Shown here piece by piece: positions 9,029 to 18,542 of a stretch of 64,000 nucleotides of DNA. The stretch spans positions 124,001 through 188,000 of the forward strand of contig JANQOK010000014.1 of assembly GCA_028289645.1 (NCBI GenBank), given 5' to 3'. Source of the DNA: Anderseniella sp. (GTDB lineage: Bacteria > Pseudomonadota > Alphaproteobacteria > Rhizobiales > Aestuariivirgaceae). Under the pieces are notes generated by a model. The model saw only the letters and a list, made by a program, of their open reading frames with translations. It made no database searches and was not told the DNA's origin. The position numbers and the translations under genes were made by a program. How positions within the stretch are numbered: position 1 is the stretch's first letter; each line of letters begins with the position of its first letter.

Positions 9029-10067
9029 ATGCCGTCACATTGTCTGTGACATCTCTCATCCGGCACATGTCCACTTCTTCCGCAACGCCATAGACCACTG
9101 GCGACAGAAAGGGTTGCGGGTCGATATTGTCAGCCGGGACAAAGATCTCACACTTGAGTTGCTGGACTCATATGGCTACCGGCACACCTGCTTGAGCCGC
9201 GTGCGGCGCGGTATTGCCGGGCTGACACTGGAACTCGTGGAGCATGAGTGGCGCCTGTACAAGATGTACCGACGCCAACCGCCTGACATATTCGTGCAGA
9301 TCGGTGGTACACTTGTGGTTCATGCAGCCAGGTTGTTACGAAGGCCCGCGGTCGTCTTCTACGATACCGAACATGCTGCATTGGCGAACGCCATCACCTA
9401 CCCTTTCGCCAGCGCGGTTTGTACACCGTCATGCTATTCACGGCCCGTGAGAGGGCGTCATGTCACGTACGACGGTTACCATGAGTTGGCCTATCTGCAC
9501 CCGAGCCGTTTCGTCCCCAATCCCGCAGTGCTGGAAGCAGCCGGCATCAATCCATCGGACCGCTTCTTTGTCATGAGGTTTGTCTCCTGGGATTCGAATC
9601 ATGATGTGGGAATGCACGGGTTGAGTGCCGCTATGAAAGTCTCCATAGCCAAAATGTTGTCGAAATACGGTCGGGTGTTTGTGTCATCGGAAACCCCACT
9701 GCCGAGCGAGCTCGCGGAACTAGCGTCTCCGGTGAAGGCAACTGAAATCCATCATCTTCTTGCATTTGCTCATCTTTATGTGGGTGAGAGCGCTACGATG
9801 GCCTCGGAAAGCGCCGTATTGGGTGTATCCGCCATTTTCGTCAGCGATGTCGGCCGCGGTTATACTGACGAGCAGGAAAAGCGCTATGGGCTGTGCACCC
9901 GGATGCGCCCCGCAGACGGCAGCGCAATTCTCAAGAAGGCACAGGAGATTGCACAATCCGACAGCATGACAACGTTCGCAAAATCCCAACGGGAAAACCT
10001 TCTTTCCGACTGTATCGATGTCACGGATTGGATGACCGGTTTCGTAGAGCAGTTCGATGTCAGGTAA
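9012..10067 (+). CDS. DUF354 family glycosyltransferase-like protein
   Basis: The 351-residue protein opens with HIVCDISHPAHVHFFRNAI and GLRVDIVSRDKDLTLELL, the hallmark of DUF354, a GT-B-fold family related to UDP-GlcNAc 2-epimerase and common in capsule and archaeal surface-glycan loci. Later motifs QIGGTLVVHAARLLRRPAVVFYDTEHA and LLAFAHLYVGESATMASESAVLGVSAIFV match the nucleotide-sugar binding half. No biochemical role is firmly known for this family. It overlaps both neighbours by a few bases, so it belongs to the same operon. Confidence 0.8.
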   Translation: MTADLKCRHIVCDISHPAHVHFFRNAIDHWRQKGLRVDIVSRDKDLTLELLDSYGYRHTCLSRVRRGIAGLTLELVEHEWRLYKMYRRQPPDIFVQIGGTLVVHAARLLRRPAVVFYDTEHAALANAITYPFASAVCTPSCYSRPVRGRHVTYDGYHELAYLHPSRFVPNPAVLEAAGINPSDRFFVMRFVSWDSNHDVGMHGLSAAMKVSIAKMLSKYGRVFVSSETPLPSELAELASPVKATEIHHLLAFAHLYVGESATMASESAVLGVSAIFVSDVGRGYTDEQEKRYGLCTRMRPADGSAILKKAQEIAQSDSMTTFAKSQRENLLSDCIDVTDWMTGFVEQFDVR

Positions 10068-11274
10068 GGCACGCGAGCCGTCATTCACCGACGCCGTCGA
10101 AAAATCCTATGAACAGGTCATGCGCTATTGTGAGCAGGAAAACTATGTCGGCTATGGCAAGTTCGACGCCCTCAACAGCCCGTTGCTCAAGGCACTGACA
10201 CTCAACAACAAGTGGCTGCGTTTGCTTGCAAGCCAGGCCATTAAGTCTTCACCCATTAACCTGAGGCCGATCCTGGGAGTTGCAAAAAGCCATAATCCAA
10301 AGGGCATGGCACTGTTCGCGCAGGCATACTTGTGCCGCTTCCGCACCAGTGGCAGGGCCAGTGACCTGGACAAGGCAGCAGAACAACTGGACTGGTTGCT
10401 GAATGATGCTTGCCGTGGCTATTCCGGGCATTGCTGGGGATACCACTGGGACTGGCAGGACCTTGGGTTTTTCGCACCGTCGCGCTCGCCGAACTGTGTG
10501 GTTTCCTGTTTCGTGGCAGAGGCGCTGCTTGATGGATATGAGACTGTTGGGCATCGTCGCTACCTTGAGGCAGCCGAAAGTTGCGCGGCATTCATCCTCA
10601 ACGACCTGAAAATCCTGCACGAAGATGAAGAGACGAAATGCATCTCCTATGTGCCCGACACGTCCATCACCATGAGGGTAATGGACGTCAGCGTGCTGGC
10701 GGGCGCTTTGCTTGCTCGCCTGTCGGCGATAACCCACTGTGAGGAGCATCAAAGCCAGTCACGCAAACTGATGGAGTTTGTGGCACGAAAGCAGACCGAC
10801 TATGGCGCCTGGTACTACACCGACCCGCCGGGTGCATCACCCATCACCCATGACAACTACCATACGGCCTTCATACTTGACGCATTCCTGAGATACGGCC
10901 GGTCGACCGGAGACGACAGCTACGCTGCGGTGTATCAACATGGCCTGGATTTCTACCAAGAAAATCTGTTCTGCCGCGATGGTGCGCCCAAATGGACACA
11001 TGAGAAGACCCATCCCTTCGACATACATGGCGCCGGCACGGCGATCGGAACCTTCGCCCGCGCAGCTCAGTTCGTGAACCCGGCGTACCTGAAACAGGCG
11101 GAACATGTTGCACAATGGGCAACGCAGACAATGCAGGACCCGAAAGGATATTTCTATTATCAAAAAGGGAGATATCGGATCAAACAGTTCACTCTTATGC
11201 GATGGTGCAACGCATGGATGGCCAATGGATTGAGCAACCTGATGCTTGCCAGAGATCGTTTGAAAGAGGACTAG
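10057..11274 (+). CDS. alpha/alpha-toroid (six-hairpin) protein of a glycan locus
   Basis: This 405-residue protein is rich in paired helices with regularly spaced aromatic and Gly motifs: CWGYHWDWQDLGFFAPSRSPNCVVS (residues ~130-155), GAWYYTDPPGASPITHDNYHTAFILDAFLRYG (~250-280), FDIHGAGTAIGTFA (~325). That is the pattern of (alpha/alpha)6 glycosidases, epimerases and terpene-cyclase-like folds. Relatives in surface-polysaccharide loci carry unreliable functional names. I infer a sugar-active enzyme (lyase, glycosidase or epimerase-like) without a known substrate. It overlaps the DUF354 gene by 11 bases and is followed 4 bases later by the asparagine synthase. Confidence 0.6.
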   Translation: MSGKAREPSFTDAVEKSYEQVMRYCEQENYVGYGKFDALNSPLLKALTLNNKWLRLLASQAIKSSPINLRPILGVAKSHNPKGMALFAQAYLCRFRTSGRASDLDKAAEQLDWLLNDACRGYSGHCWGYHWDWQDLGFFAPSRSPNCVVSCFVAEALLDGYETVGHRRYLEAAESCAAFILNDLKILHEDEETKCISYVPDTSITMRVMDVSVLAGALLARLSAITHCEEHQSQSRKLMEFVARKQTDYGAWYYTDPPGASPITHDNYHTAFILDAFLRYGRSTGDDSYAAVYQHGLDFYQENLFCRDGAPKWTHEKTHPFDIHGAGTAIGTFARAAQFVNPAYLKQAEHVAQWATQTMQDPKGYFYYQKGRYRIKQFTLMRWCNAWMANGLSNLMLARDRLKED

Positions 11275-11278
11275 GCAT

Positions 11279-13204
11279 TTGTGCGGGATAGTGGGAATTG
11301 TCGGGCCGAAGGCCAAGCCTGCCCTCGGCCACCGGATGCTCGCGCAGCTGGCGCATCGCGGTCCTGATTCAGCGGGCTCTTTCACGGCAGATGGCGTGTT
11401 TCTCGGTCATCATCGCCTTAGTATCATCGACCTTCTCAACGGTGCCCAACCACTCAAGGACGCAGAAAACACGGTCGCCCTCGTTTGCAATGGAACAATC
11501 TTCAACTTCGCCGGGCTGCGTCGCGAACTCCAGGCAGCCGGGCACAGGTTTCTGACGCACAGCGATTGCGAAGTCATCCTGCACGGATACAAGCAGTTCG
11601 GTCGCGCCTTCTTTGCGCGACTGGACGGCATGTTTGCATTTGCTTTGTTCGATAGCGTCAAGCAGCTCCTGATCCTGGCCCGCGACCCGTTCGGCATCAA
11701 ACCCCTGCACTATCACTTCGACGGTGCCAACTTGCGGTTTGGTTCCGAGATCAAGGCGATCATATGTGATCAAGACGTGCCCAGACACCTGGACGATCAG
11801 GGTTTTCATGATTTCCTGAACGTCCGCTTCGTGCCGGGAACGGGGACGCTGTTCAAGGATATTCATCGCCTCGGCGCCGGCAATCTGCTGTCATTCCAGG
11901 GTAACGAAGTTTCCGTATCGAGCTACCATGAACTGCAACCCGATTCCCGCGGGGCACGCACAGCGGCAGAATTCGCCGAGGAAACCCGGGCGTTGCTGGC
12001 CAATGCCGTGCAAAAGCAGATGTTGGGCGATGTGCCCGTGGCGGCGTATCTGTCCGGCGGCATCGACTCAAGTGCTATTGTCGGCTTGATGCGCGAAGCC
12101 AACAATGATGATTTCAAGACATTTGCGCTGGGTTTCAACGCGCCAACCGATGAACTCGATGATGCCAGGCGCGTAGCCGCTCAGTTTGGTACCGACCATC
12201 GCGAAACCAGATTGGGCAAGTCGCCCCTGCAATCCTATCCTGCAGCGATCTGGCACGCTGAGGAACCGAAGGAAAACATCCTGCAGGGTTTTCTGCTATC
12301 CAGCTTCGCCACGTCGGATGCCAAGCTGGTACTGACCGGTCTGGGCGGAGATGAACTGTTTGCCGGATACAACATCAACCGGCTAATGGAGCCATTCGGT
12401 GCGCTCCACGCATTCTGCGAAACAATGGCTGTGCAGAAAATACTTAGTCCGTTAAGTGGTCTTGCCTATTCAATCATGGATCCTCTCGGCGTACTGGGTT
12501 GGGATCATGGTCGGCGCGGTCTGCAGTATCTGCTCGCGACCGGAGACCCGGCCAAGGCCTATCTCATTCTTCGTAACGCCTGGGACTCTGACGCCGGAGC
12601 GGCGAGCAAGATACTCGATGCGCGTTTCCAGACAACGAAGCTGGAACCGGTCAGACGACACTTCGATCCCTTTTTCCAGGACAGCAAGCTTCCTGTTATG
12701 GAGCGGGTGCTGCGGGCCGAATTTCATCTGAAAATGGTCGATGACCTACTGTTGAACGAAGACAGAATGTCGATGGCCAGCGGAATCGAGGCCAGAGTAC
12801 CTTTCCTGGATCGTGACCTTGTAAATCTCGCGTTTTCGATGCCATACAGCATGAAGGTATCGGCTGGGCAGTCAAAACATGTATTGCGGCAAGCCTTGGC
12901 CGACCTTCTGTCACAACCAACATTGCAAAAGAAAAAATGGGGGTTCACCTTTGACGCGCATCATCTGTTCAATGTCGAGCTGAAACGAGCCGCAACGAGA
13001 ATCCTGACAGAATCCCGTGTGCGTCGCCGAGGCTGGTTTAGATACGAATACCTTGAGAAGATCATTCACGCGCCACCCAGCACCAGCTTGCGCTGGCACT
13101 ACTTCTTGCTCTGGATGGCGTTGGGCTTCGAAATATGGGCGCGAATGTTTATCGATAACAACGGTGTCAATCCTGAGCTGGAACTAGAAGCCTATTATGA
13201 ATGA
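11279..13204 (+). CDS. asnB: asparagine synthase (glutamine-hydrolysing), glycan-locus type
   Basis: A 641-residue AsnB-type enzyme. The N-terminal glutaminase starts MCGIVGIVG, so the catalytic Cys is residue 2; this fixes the start at a TTG, which has GAGGA 8 bases upstream. LAHRGPDS and RDPFGIKPL follow; the synthetase domain has the PP-loop VAAYLSGGIDSSAI near residue 258 and LTGLGGDELFAGY near 360. In surface-glycan loci such enzymes are thought to make amides of uronic acid residues (WbpS-like) rather than free asparagine; that role is inference from context. Ends 8 bases inside the methyltransferase gene. Confidence 0.9.
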   Translation: MCGIVGIVGPKAKPALGHRMLAQLAHRGPDSAGSFTADGVFLGHHRLSIIDLLNGAQPLKDAENTVALVCNGTIFNFAGLRRELQAAGHRFLTHSDCEVILHGYKQFGRAFFARLDGMFAFALFDSVKQLLILARDPFGIKPLHYHFDGANLRFGSEIKAIICDQDVPRHLDDQGFHDFLNVRFVPGTGTLFKDIHRLGAGNLLSFQGNEVSVSSYHELQPDSRGARTAAEFAEETRALLANAVQKQMLGDVPVAAYLSGGIDSSAIVGLMREANNDDFKTFALGFNAPTDELDDARRVAAQFGTDHRETRLGKSPLQSYPAAIWHAEEPKENILQGFLLSSFATSDAKLVLTGLGGDELFAGYNINRLMEPFGALHAFCETMAVQKILSPLSGLAYSIMDPLGVLGWDHGRRGLQYLLATGDPAKAYLILRNAWDSDAGAASKILDARFQTTKLEPVRRHFDPFFQDSKLPVMERVLRAEFHLKMVDDLLLNEDRMSMASGIEARVPFLDRDLVNLAFSMPYSMKVSAGQSKHVLRQALADLLSQPTLQKKKWGFTFDAHHLFNVELKRAATRILTESRVRRRGWFRYEYLEKIIHAPPSTSLRWHYFLLWMALGFEIWARMFIDNNGVNPELELEAYYE

Positions 13205-14078
13205 GCCCGTTTCACGATTTCGGCTGTACCTGTCCATGCTTCAATATGGCAACGCCCACAATCGTGACTTTGCCAAAGAGCACGCAAGTTTCTTTTCAAA
13301 AATGCTGGGTGACCTTGCACGGCTGGGGGTCAAAGACCTTGAAGAGAAAGACATTCTCGATGTCGGGTGTGGAAAGTCTTACTGGCTGTCGTTGCTGCTG
13401 AGTGGACTGAATGCCAGGGTGGTGGGTATTGACCCTGAGGTTGTGCGTGCCGGCATGAGCCCGGCAAAATACTGGGCAATCCTGCGGCGCAATGGCCCAG
13501 AGCGAATGGCCAGAACACTGTACTGGGACGCTGTTTTCAGACGGCCCTATTATGCAACCCTGGCAACTGAAAGCGGACTATCGCTGGATCACTCGGCAGT
13601 GGCGCTTCGGAAAAGCAGTGTCAGCCAGATGGACCTGCCTGACAACTGCATGGACCTTGTTGTGTCGCACGAAGTGTTTGAGCATCTCGACGATGTCCCC
13701 GCTGCGGTTCGTGAACTGCGGCGTGTCCTGCGACCGGATGGCCTGACCTACATTTATGTCCACAACTTTACCAGCATTTCGGGCGGTCACCATATCGCCT
13801 GGAAATACCCAGACACGGAACCGTCCGAGACCGTACCGGCTTGGGATCACCTTCGAGAGAACCGATTTCCTCAAATACCGTCGTGGGTGAACGGCATGCG
13901 CGAACACGAGTATCGGCAAATCTTCGAACAGTATTTTCAAATCATTGACTGGATACCCGGACCTCGAGAAGGTGAGACCCTGCTTACACCTTCAATAAGA
14001 ACACAACTCAGCAATTACAGCGAGCAGGAACTCCTGATGAAGGGCTTTACTGTGGTGGCGCGGCCCCTGTCCTTGTGA
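13197..14078 (+). CDS. class I SAM-dependent methyltransferase
   Basis: A 293-residue cytoplasmic methyltransferase. Motif I is DILDVGCGKSYWLSLLL around residue 53; motif II/post-I VVGIDPEVV; motif IV DLVVSHEVFEHLDDVP around residue 158; then ELRRVLRPDGLTYIYVHN. This is the Methyltransf_11/25 type used on sugars, quinones and small molecules. It starts inside the end of the asparagine synthase gene, so both are probably made in step and act on the same glycan. Substrate unknown. Confidence 0.85.
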   Translation: MNEPVSRFRLYLSMLQYGNAHNRDFAKEHASFFSKMLGDLARLGVKDLEEKDILDVGCGKSYWLSLLLSGLNARVVGIDPEVVRAGMSPAKYWAILRRNGPERMARTLYWDAVFRRPYYATLATESGLSLDHSAVALRKSSVSQMDLPDNCMDLVVSHEVFEHLDDVPAAVRELRRVLRPDGLTYIYVHNFTSISGGHHIAWKYPDTEPSETVPAWDHLRENRFPQIPSWVNGMREHEYRQIFEQYFQIIDWIPGPREGETLLTPSIRTQLSNYSEQELLMKGFTVVARPLSL

Positions 14079-14245
14079 TGCCGGCCGCAACTCCGTTGGC
14101 TTCGGAAGAGTATTTGTTGTAATCGTTTCCGATCACGTCCAGATTGCTTTTGCAGGTTAACAAAGACACGGGCTGGGTCTTTCAGGTTGGTTCAAACTGT
14201 GAATTGGCCGGTGCGTATCAAAAACGCTTTCGGGGTAATTGTCTG

Positions 14246-15757
14246 ATGGCCAAAGTACTTCTCGTAAATCCGCCGCGCTTCAACGAGCTAATCGGCAAGA
14301 ATCCTGCAATCGTCGAGAAACATCGCGGCTTCAACCCCCCGCTGGGAGTATTGTCGCTGGCCGGCTACCTTGAGGCTCACAGCGGGCACGAAGTGGAAGT
14401 CCTGGACACACAACCTCCAGGCTGGAACTACGAAGAACTGAAGACCATAGTCGGCGCCCGCAGGTTCGATGTTTGCGGCATTACGGCCATGACCTTCACG
14501 CTGATTGATGTCATCTTGATGTGCCGCGTGGTACGCCAGGTGGCGCCGCATGCCAAGATCGTTCTGGGAGGGCCGCATGTCCACTTGTTTCCGGAAGAGA
14601 CAATCAAGCTTCCCGAAGTGGACTATCTGGTTCAGGGAGAGGGCGAAATCGTGTTCAAGGAGTTTCTTGACGCGATTGATTCAAACAAGTCCCCCGCGGC
14701 AATTGCAGGGGTCGTCTCAGTCCAGCCTGATGGCAGAATGATCAACAACGGAATTGCACCTGCCACCAGCGACCTGGATACGCTCGGCATGCCTGCCCGC
14801 CATCTGCTTGACGTCAATATGTACACGTCGCTATTGGGTAGGGACAATGTGATCACCACGATGTTCACCAGTCGTGGCTGCCCCTATCGCTGCACCTTCT
14901 GTGATCGACCTTTCTCGCCTGTTCTGTCCGGTTTTCGGTGGCGTTCAGCCGCCCACATCGCTGATGAAATACAACAATGCCTGTCATTGGGCATCAAGGA
15001 AGCTTTCATCTACGACGACACATTCACGGTACGAAAGGATCGTGTTCACGAACTTTGCGATGAGATCATCAAACGCGGATTGAAGTTCCGTTGGGATGTT
15101 CGCGCCCATGTGAACACGGTAAACCAGGAACTCCTGGACCATATGGCAGCCGCCGGCTGTGACCGGATCCACTATGGAGTAGAATGCGGAAACGACCGGA
15201 TGATGCGGGTTATCCGAAAGAACACCACGGTCGACCGTGTCCGCCAGGCTGTCGAATGGACAAAAAAATCCGGTATGGAAGTGCTTGCCTACTTCATTAT
15301 TGGGCAACAGACTGAAACTGCCGAAGATATCCGAGATACAATGCGGCTGGCCAAGCAGCTTGATCCCAACTACGCACACTTCACTATATTTTGCCCCTAT
15401 CCCGGAACAGAGATCTACGCCCATGGGCTGAAGACGGGAATAATCAAGAGTGACGTCTGGCGCGCTTTCGCTCTTGATCCACAGCCAGAGTATGAACTGC
15501 CCGTCTGGGAAGAAAACTTCACCAGGCAGGAACTTCGCGAAATGTTGGTTAAGTGCTATCGCAGCTTCTATCTGCGACCGGGTTACATCCTGCGGAACGT
15601 CTCACGGATCCGCGGTGCCGGTGAACTGGGCCGTAAAATTCGCGCTGGTATGTCTGTGCTGACCATGACGCCTGACCAGAAAGTCTATGGTAAGGGCCTG
15701 CGTCACAAAGCTCGCGACCTGGTTCCGAATTCTCCAATCGACGTGCATACAGGTTAG
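14246..15757 (+). CDS. B12-binding-domain radical SAM protein
   Basis: A 503-residue protein. Residues 1-140 form a Rossmann domain of the cobalamin-binding type (KVLLVNPP, GPHVHLFPEE), without the DxHxxG His that would give base-off ligation. The radical SAM core has the cluster motif C-x3-C-x2-C at Cys212, Cys216 and Cys219 within TSRGCPYRCTFC, and the ELP-like GVECGNDRMMRVIRKN. Known relatives do C-methylations and ring chemistry (BchE, HpnP, fosfomycin-type methylases). I chose the ATG that begins MAKVLLVNPP; the frame is open 34 codons further up. It is the last plus-strand gene of this run and ends 16 bases from the convergent GT-C gene. Confidence 0.85.
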   Translation: MAKVLLVNPPRFNELIGKNPAIVEKHRGFNPPLGVLSLAGYLEAHSGHEVEVLDTQPPGWNYEELKTIVGARRFDVCGITAMTFTLIDVILMCRVVRQVAPHAKIVLGGPHVHLFPEETIKLPEVDYLVQGEGEIVFKEFLDAIDSNKSPAAIAGVVSVQPDGRMINNGIAPATSDLDTLGMPARHLLDVNMYTSLLGRDNVITTMFTSRGCPYRCTFCDRPFSPVLSGFRWRSAAHIADEIQQCLSLGIKEAFIYDDTFTVRKDRVHELCDEIIKRGLKFRWDVRAHVNTVNQELLDHMAAAGCDRIHYGVECGNDRMMRVIRKNTTVDRVRQAVEWTKKSGMEVLAYFIIGQQTETAEDIRDTMRLAKQLDPNYAHFTIFCPYPGTEIYAHGLKTGIIKSDVWRAFALDPQPEYELPVWEENFTRQELREMLVKCYRSFYLRPGYILRNVSRIRGAGELGRKIRAGMSVLTMTPDQKVYGKGLRHKARDLVPNSPIDVHTG

Positions 15758-15773
15758 AACACAAAAAGACAGA

Positions 15774-17378
15774 CTAATCTGCCGGTGTCGGCGTTGCGAA
15801 AAAAATAATCCCGTCCGCGCTTTGCGCATGCACTTTCAGATGAAGAATTTTGCCAAGCTCTTCCGGGCTGGGAAGATACAGGCGCTTGTGCGGCAGCAGG
15901 TAGACAACATATCCGCCACGCTGCAACCGGGCACGCAGTTTGCGAACGAGTTCACCGTAGTTCGATGCTCGCTGTTCATTGCGATCAACCCGGTAAAGCC
16001 TCGGCAGCCTGTCAACCGGCCTGCGGACGAACATGTATACCCGGTCATCATAATTCGACAGAATCGGCAAATTCGTCTGGATGTTGGCATATGCGGTCAT
16101 TATTTCGGGTACTGGCCGCTTGAGGATCCCACGATCATAGGGTCTTGAACTCTCAGCCATCTGTTGCACCGAAAACACGCCGAAGCCCAGCAATGCCGCC
16201 GCAACGATGACAGATCCCACTGTCCTTCTTGCGCCCAGGTAATTTGGACTGCCATGCGCGGCACGGCCCAACAACCTCGACAGAACTGCATGCAGCACTG
16301 CCATTGCACACACGGCAAGCGGGCCGTAAACCGGCAGAAAGTACCGTGCATCCATGGGCTTGGCCATGCCGTAGGCAAACACCGCAAACAAAGTCACAAG
16401 AAAGTACATTGCAGCAAACAGGGCACACGTCCCGATGACCCGCCAATCGACATGGAGCCGATTGCCAAATTGTCCTGAGCGGTTTGTCTTTGTGCACCGT
16501 GGTGGCAATCCAAGCAGCAGGATCGCCGCAAACAGCACGGCAATGCCGGCAGGTTCGCCCGTCCATCCTGACAGGACCTCTCCTGCTCGAGTGAGGTTTG
16601 ATGATGTGAATGCCATAAGACTGGCGGGACGGTCGAGATAGACCTGCCCCGTCACAATCAGGTTGCGCGCCAACCAGCCAAAGAATGGAAGCCCGCATAG
16701 TATCCCAAATACAAATGAGCGCCTGAGCTTGGTTTGCCAGGTGCCCGGAGCGACCAACAACACAAACGCACCAGCGCCGATGACTGCAACGCCAGGCATC
16801 CGAATGATTGCCGCTGTCGACGCAGCCATACCAGCGACAATGAGCGCCGTTAGAGAGCCGTTTTGTTGATACCGGCCAAAACTGATCAGGAAAATGAGAA
16901 TTGAGGTAACAAACGGGGCCTCCGACCAGATCATCCGGTAGACGATATATGTGTCAGCGAGACCAAGACTGGCCAAGCACACAAAGGCAACAACAGGGAC
17001 TGATCGAAATGCCAGAAAGGCAAGCAATCCCAGGAGTGCCGTATTCAGTCCCAACAGAAATGCATGAAGAACACGGCCCGCTTGCATCAGGTCCTGATTG
17101 ATAAGACTGCTTGCGGCCAACAGAATTGAATACCCAGGCGGGTAGTTGGCACCCGCAGGCGAATTGTAGCGTCTCGCATCAACAAAGCCGTCGCCGGACC
17201 GGATCCCCTCTGCCACTGCCAGGTAAGACACAGAATCAGGCGAAAAGCCCATCCCGTTTGACGTTGACTGGAGCAATGCCAGCGTGCCCGTGACAAAGCC
17301 TATTGCGATGGCTGCCAACAGCCAGAACCGTCTGCTGTGGAACAAGCCAGATACGCTCAGTGTTTCGAAGACTTTCAT
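15774..17378 (-). CDS. GT-C type glycosyltransferase, PMT/ArnT-like
   Basis: The 534-residue protein has a first helix (FWLLAAIAIGFVTGTLALL), the acidic loop GFSPDSVSYLAVAEGIRSGDG around residue 45, then about nine more helices, and a C-terminal soluble domain of ~110 residues. This is the layout of polyprenyl-phosphate-sugar dependent GT-C transferases. It is the last gene of a seven-gene minus-strand run that also holds a GT2 enzyme able to supply the lipid-linked donor. The acceptor is unknown. Confidence 0.72.
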   Translation of the reverse strand: MKVFETLSVSGLFHSRRFWLLAAIAIGFVTGTLALLQSTSNGMGFSPDSVSYLAVAEGIRSGDGFVDARRYNSPAGANYPPGYSILLAASSLINQDLMQAGRVLHAFLLGLNTALLGLLAFLAFRSVPVVAFVCLASLGLADTYIVYRMIWSEAPFVTSILIFLISFGRYQQNGSLTALIVAGMAASTAAIIRMPGVAVIGAGAFVLLVAPGTWQTKLRRSFVFGILCGLPFFGWLARNLIVTGQVYLDRPASLMAFTSSNLTRAGEVLSGWTGEPAGIAVLFAAILLLGLPPRCTKTNRSGQFGNRLHVDWRVIGTCALFAAMYFLVTLFAVFAYGMAKPMDARYFLPVYGPLAVCAMAVLHAVLSRLLGRAAHGSPNYLGARRTVGSVIVAAALLGFGVFSVQQMAESSRPYDRGILKRPVPEIMTAYANIQTNLPILSNYDDRVYMFVRRPVDRLPRLYRVDRNEQRASNYGELVRKLRARLQRGGYVVYLLPHKRLYLPSPEELGKILHLKVHAQSADGIIFFATPTPAD

Positions 17379-17451
17379 CTCAGGTGCCGGAGCCGCGTGT
17401 TGCGGACTGATTGTTCATCCTTGCAGCAGGTTGTCGGCATGGGCACGACTG

Positions 17452-18447
17452 CTATTTTGTCGAGCCATGCCATGACCAGCCATCGAGGAATATGGCAATT
17501 GGAACGAGAGCCACGCCGGCAAGCGTGACGAGGATACGCTGTCCGACGACAAACGCAAGAGCATCAGGACTCGTGATGCCGGCCATTTTCAGTATTACAA
17601 ACCAGCCCGCTTCAGACACCCCGATAGCCCCGGGTGTCAGCGTAATCGAGTTGCCGAGTTGTCCGAACGGCGTCGCAAGAACAAGTACCACCGGTGATAT
17701 CTCCAGACCGAAGGCCCATGCAATCATTATGGTTCGCAGCATAAGGGCAACAAGTTTGGCCAGACTGATGAGATAAAGTCGAGTTGCCAGCACGCTATCA
17801 ATTCCGTCCAACGCTTGATTGCTCTGAAGGGAAAACTTCCGAAGGCTCGCAAACCGTGTCACTACCGGCCGTACAATCGCCTCTCCAATCCTCAACAGAT
17901 CATCGAAAAACCACTGCAACGCAGCCAGCAAAGCGATCACTGCAAACAGCGCCACGGCAAATGTGACATGCCACTCAAAATCGAAAAACCAGTACAGACT
18001 CACCACCGGGAGCAGAACTAACAGGATACCGATATCAAACAATCGATCTATCACTGTTGAGGAGACTGCAGCCTTGATCGGAATGCCCTCCAGTTGATTG
18101 AGGCAAAGCGTGCGCCCGCCAATATCCGCCAGCTCCCTGGGCAGGACACACCCGATGAGCATGCTTGTAGCAACATAGCGGTGGCACCGTCTCCATCCGA
18201 CGATTGGTTGTGCGACCAGCCTGCGCAAAATCATTTGCCATCGAAGTGACATCAGCCCGGTCAGGGCAATGGTCGGCAGCATTATCGCGACCGCAATTCC
18301 ATAATTGAGCTGCGACAACCCTGATAATCCTTCAGGGCCTGACACAACAATTAGAGATGCCATCAGACCACAGCCCACTGCAGCCCAGAACATCTGCCGC
18401 ATAACTCGTTGGGAAACCAGCAAACTGTCCACCATCTCGTGCAACAT
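17452..18447 (-). CDS. LPG-synthase-TM/UPF0104 family membrane protein (flippase-like)
   Basis: 331 residues with about eight hydrophobic helices. Central PRELADIGGRTLCLNQ and the C-terminal LATPFGQLGNSITLTPGAIGVSEAGWFVI are the hallmark of the lysylphosphatidylglycerol synthase TM (AglD-like) family. Members in glycan loci are proposed to move or modify polyprenyl-linked intermediates. It sits between a GT2 and a GT-C gene on the same strand; a second member of the family lies 3 kb upstream in the same run. Function is inferred from family and context only. Confidence 0.8.
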   Translation of the reverse strand: MLHEMVDSLLVSQRVMRQMFWAAVGCGLMASLIVVSGPEGLSGLSQLNYGIAVAIMLPTIALTGLMSLRWQMILRRLVAQPIVGWRRCHRYVATSMLIGCVLPRELADIGGRTLCLNQLEGIPIKAAVSSTVIDRLFDIGILLVLLPVVSLYWFFDFEWHVTFAVALFAVIALLAALQWFFDDLLRIGEAIVRPVVTRFASLRKFSLQSNQALDGIDSVLATRLYLISLAKLVALMLRTIMIAWAFGLEISPVVLVLATPFGQLGNSITLTPGAIGVSEAGWFVILKMAGITSPDALAFVVGQRILVTLAGVALVPIAIFLDGWSWHGSTK

Positions 18448-18542
18448 AAGTTGTGAAACTGCCTGCCGTTCAACCTGTCGTTTGACTACTGATCGGTGGA
18501 CAAGCTGCCGATTACCAAGCCGGCGTTCAACCCGTTACCTCG

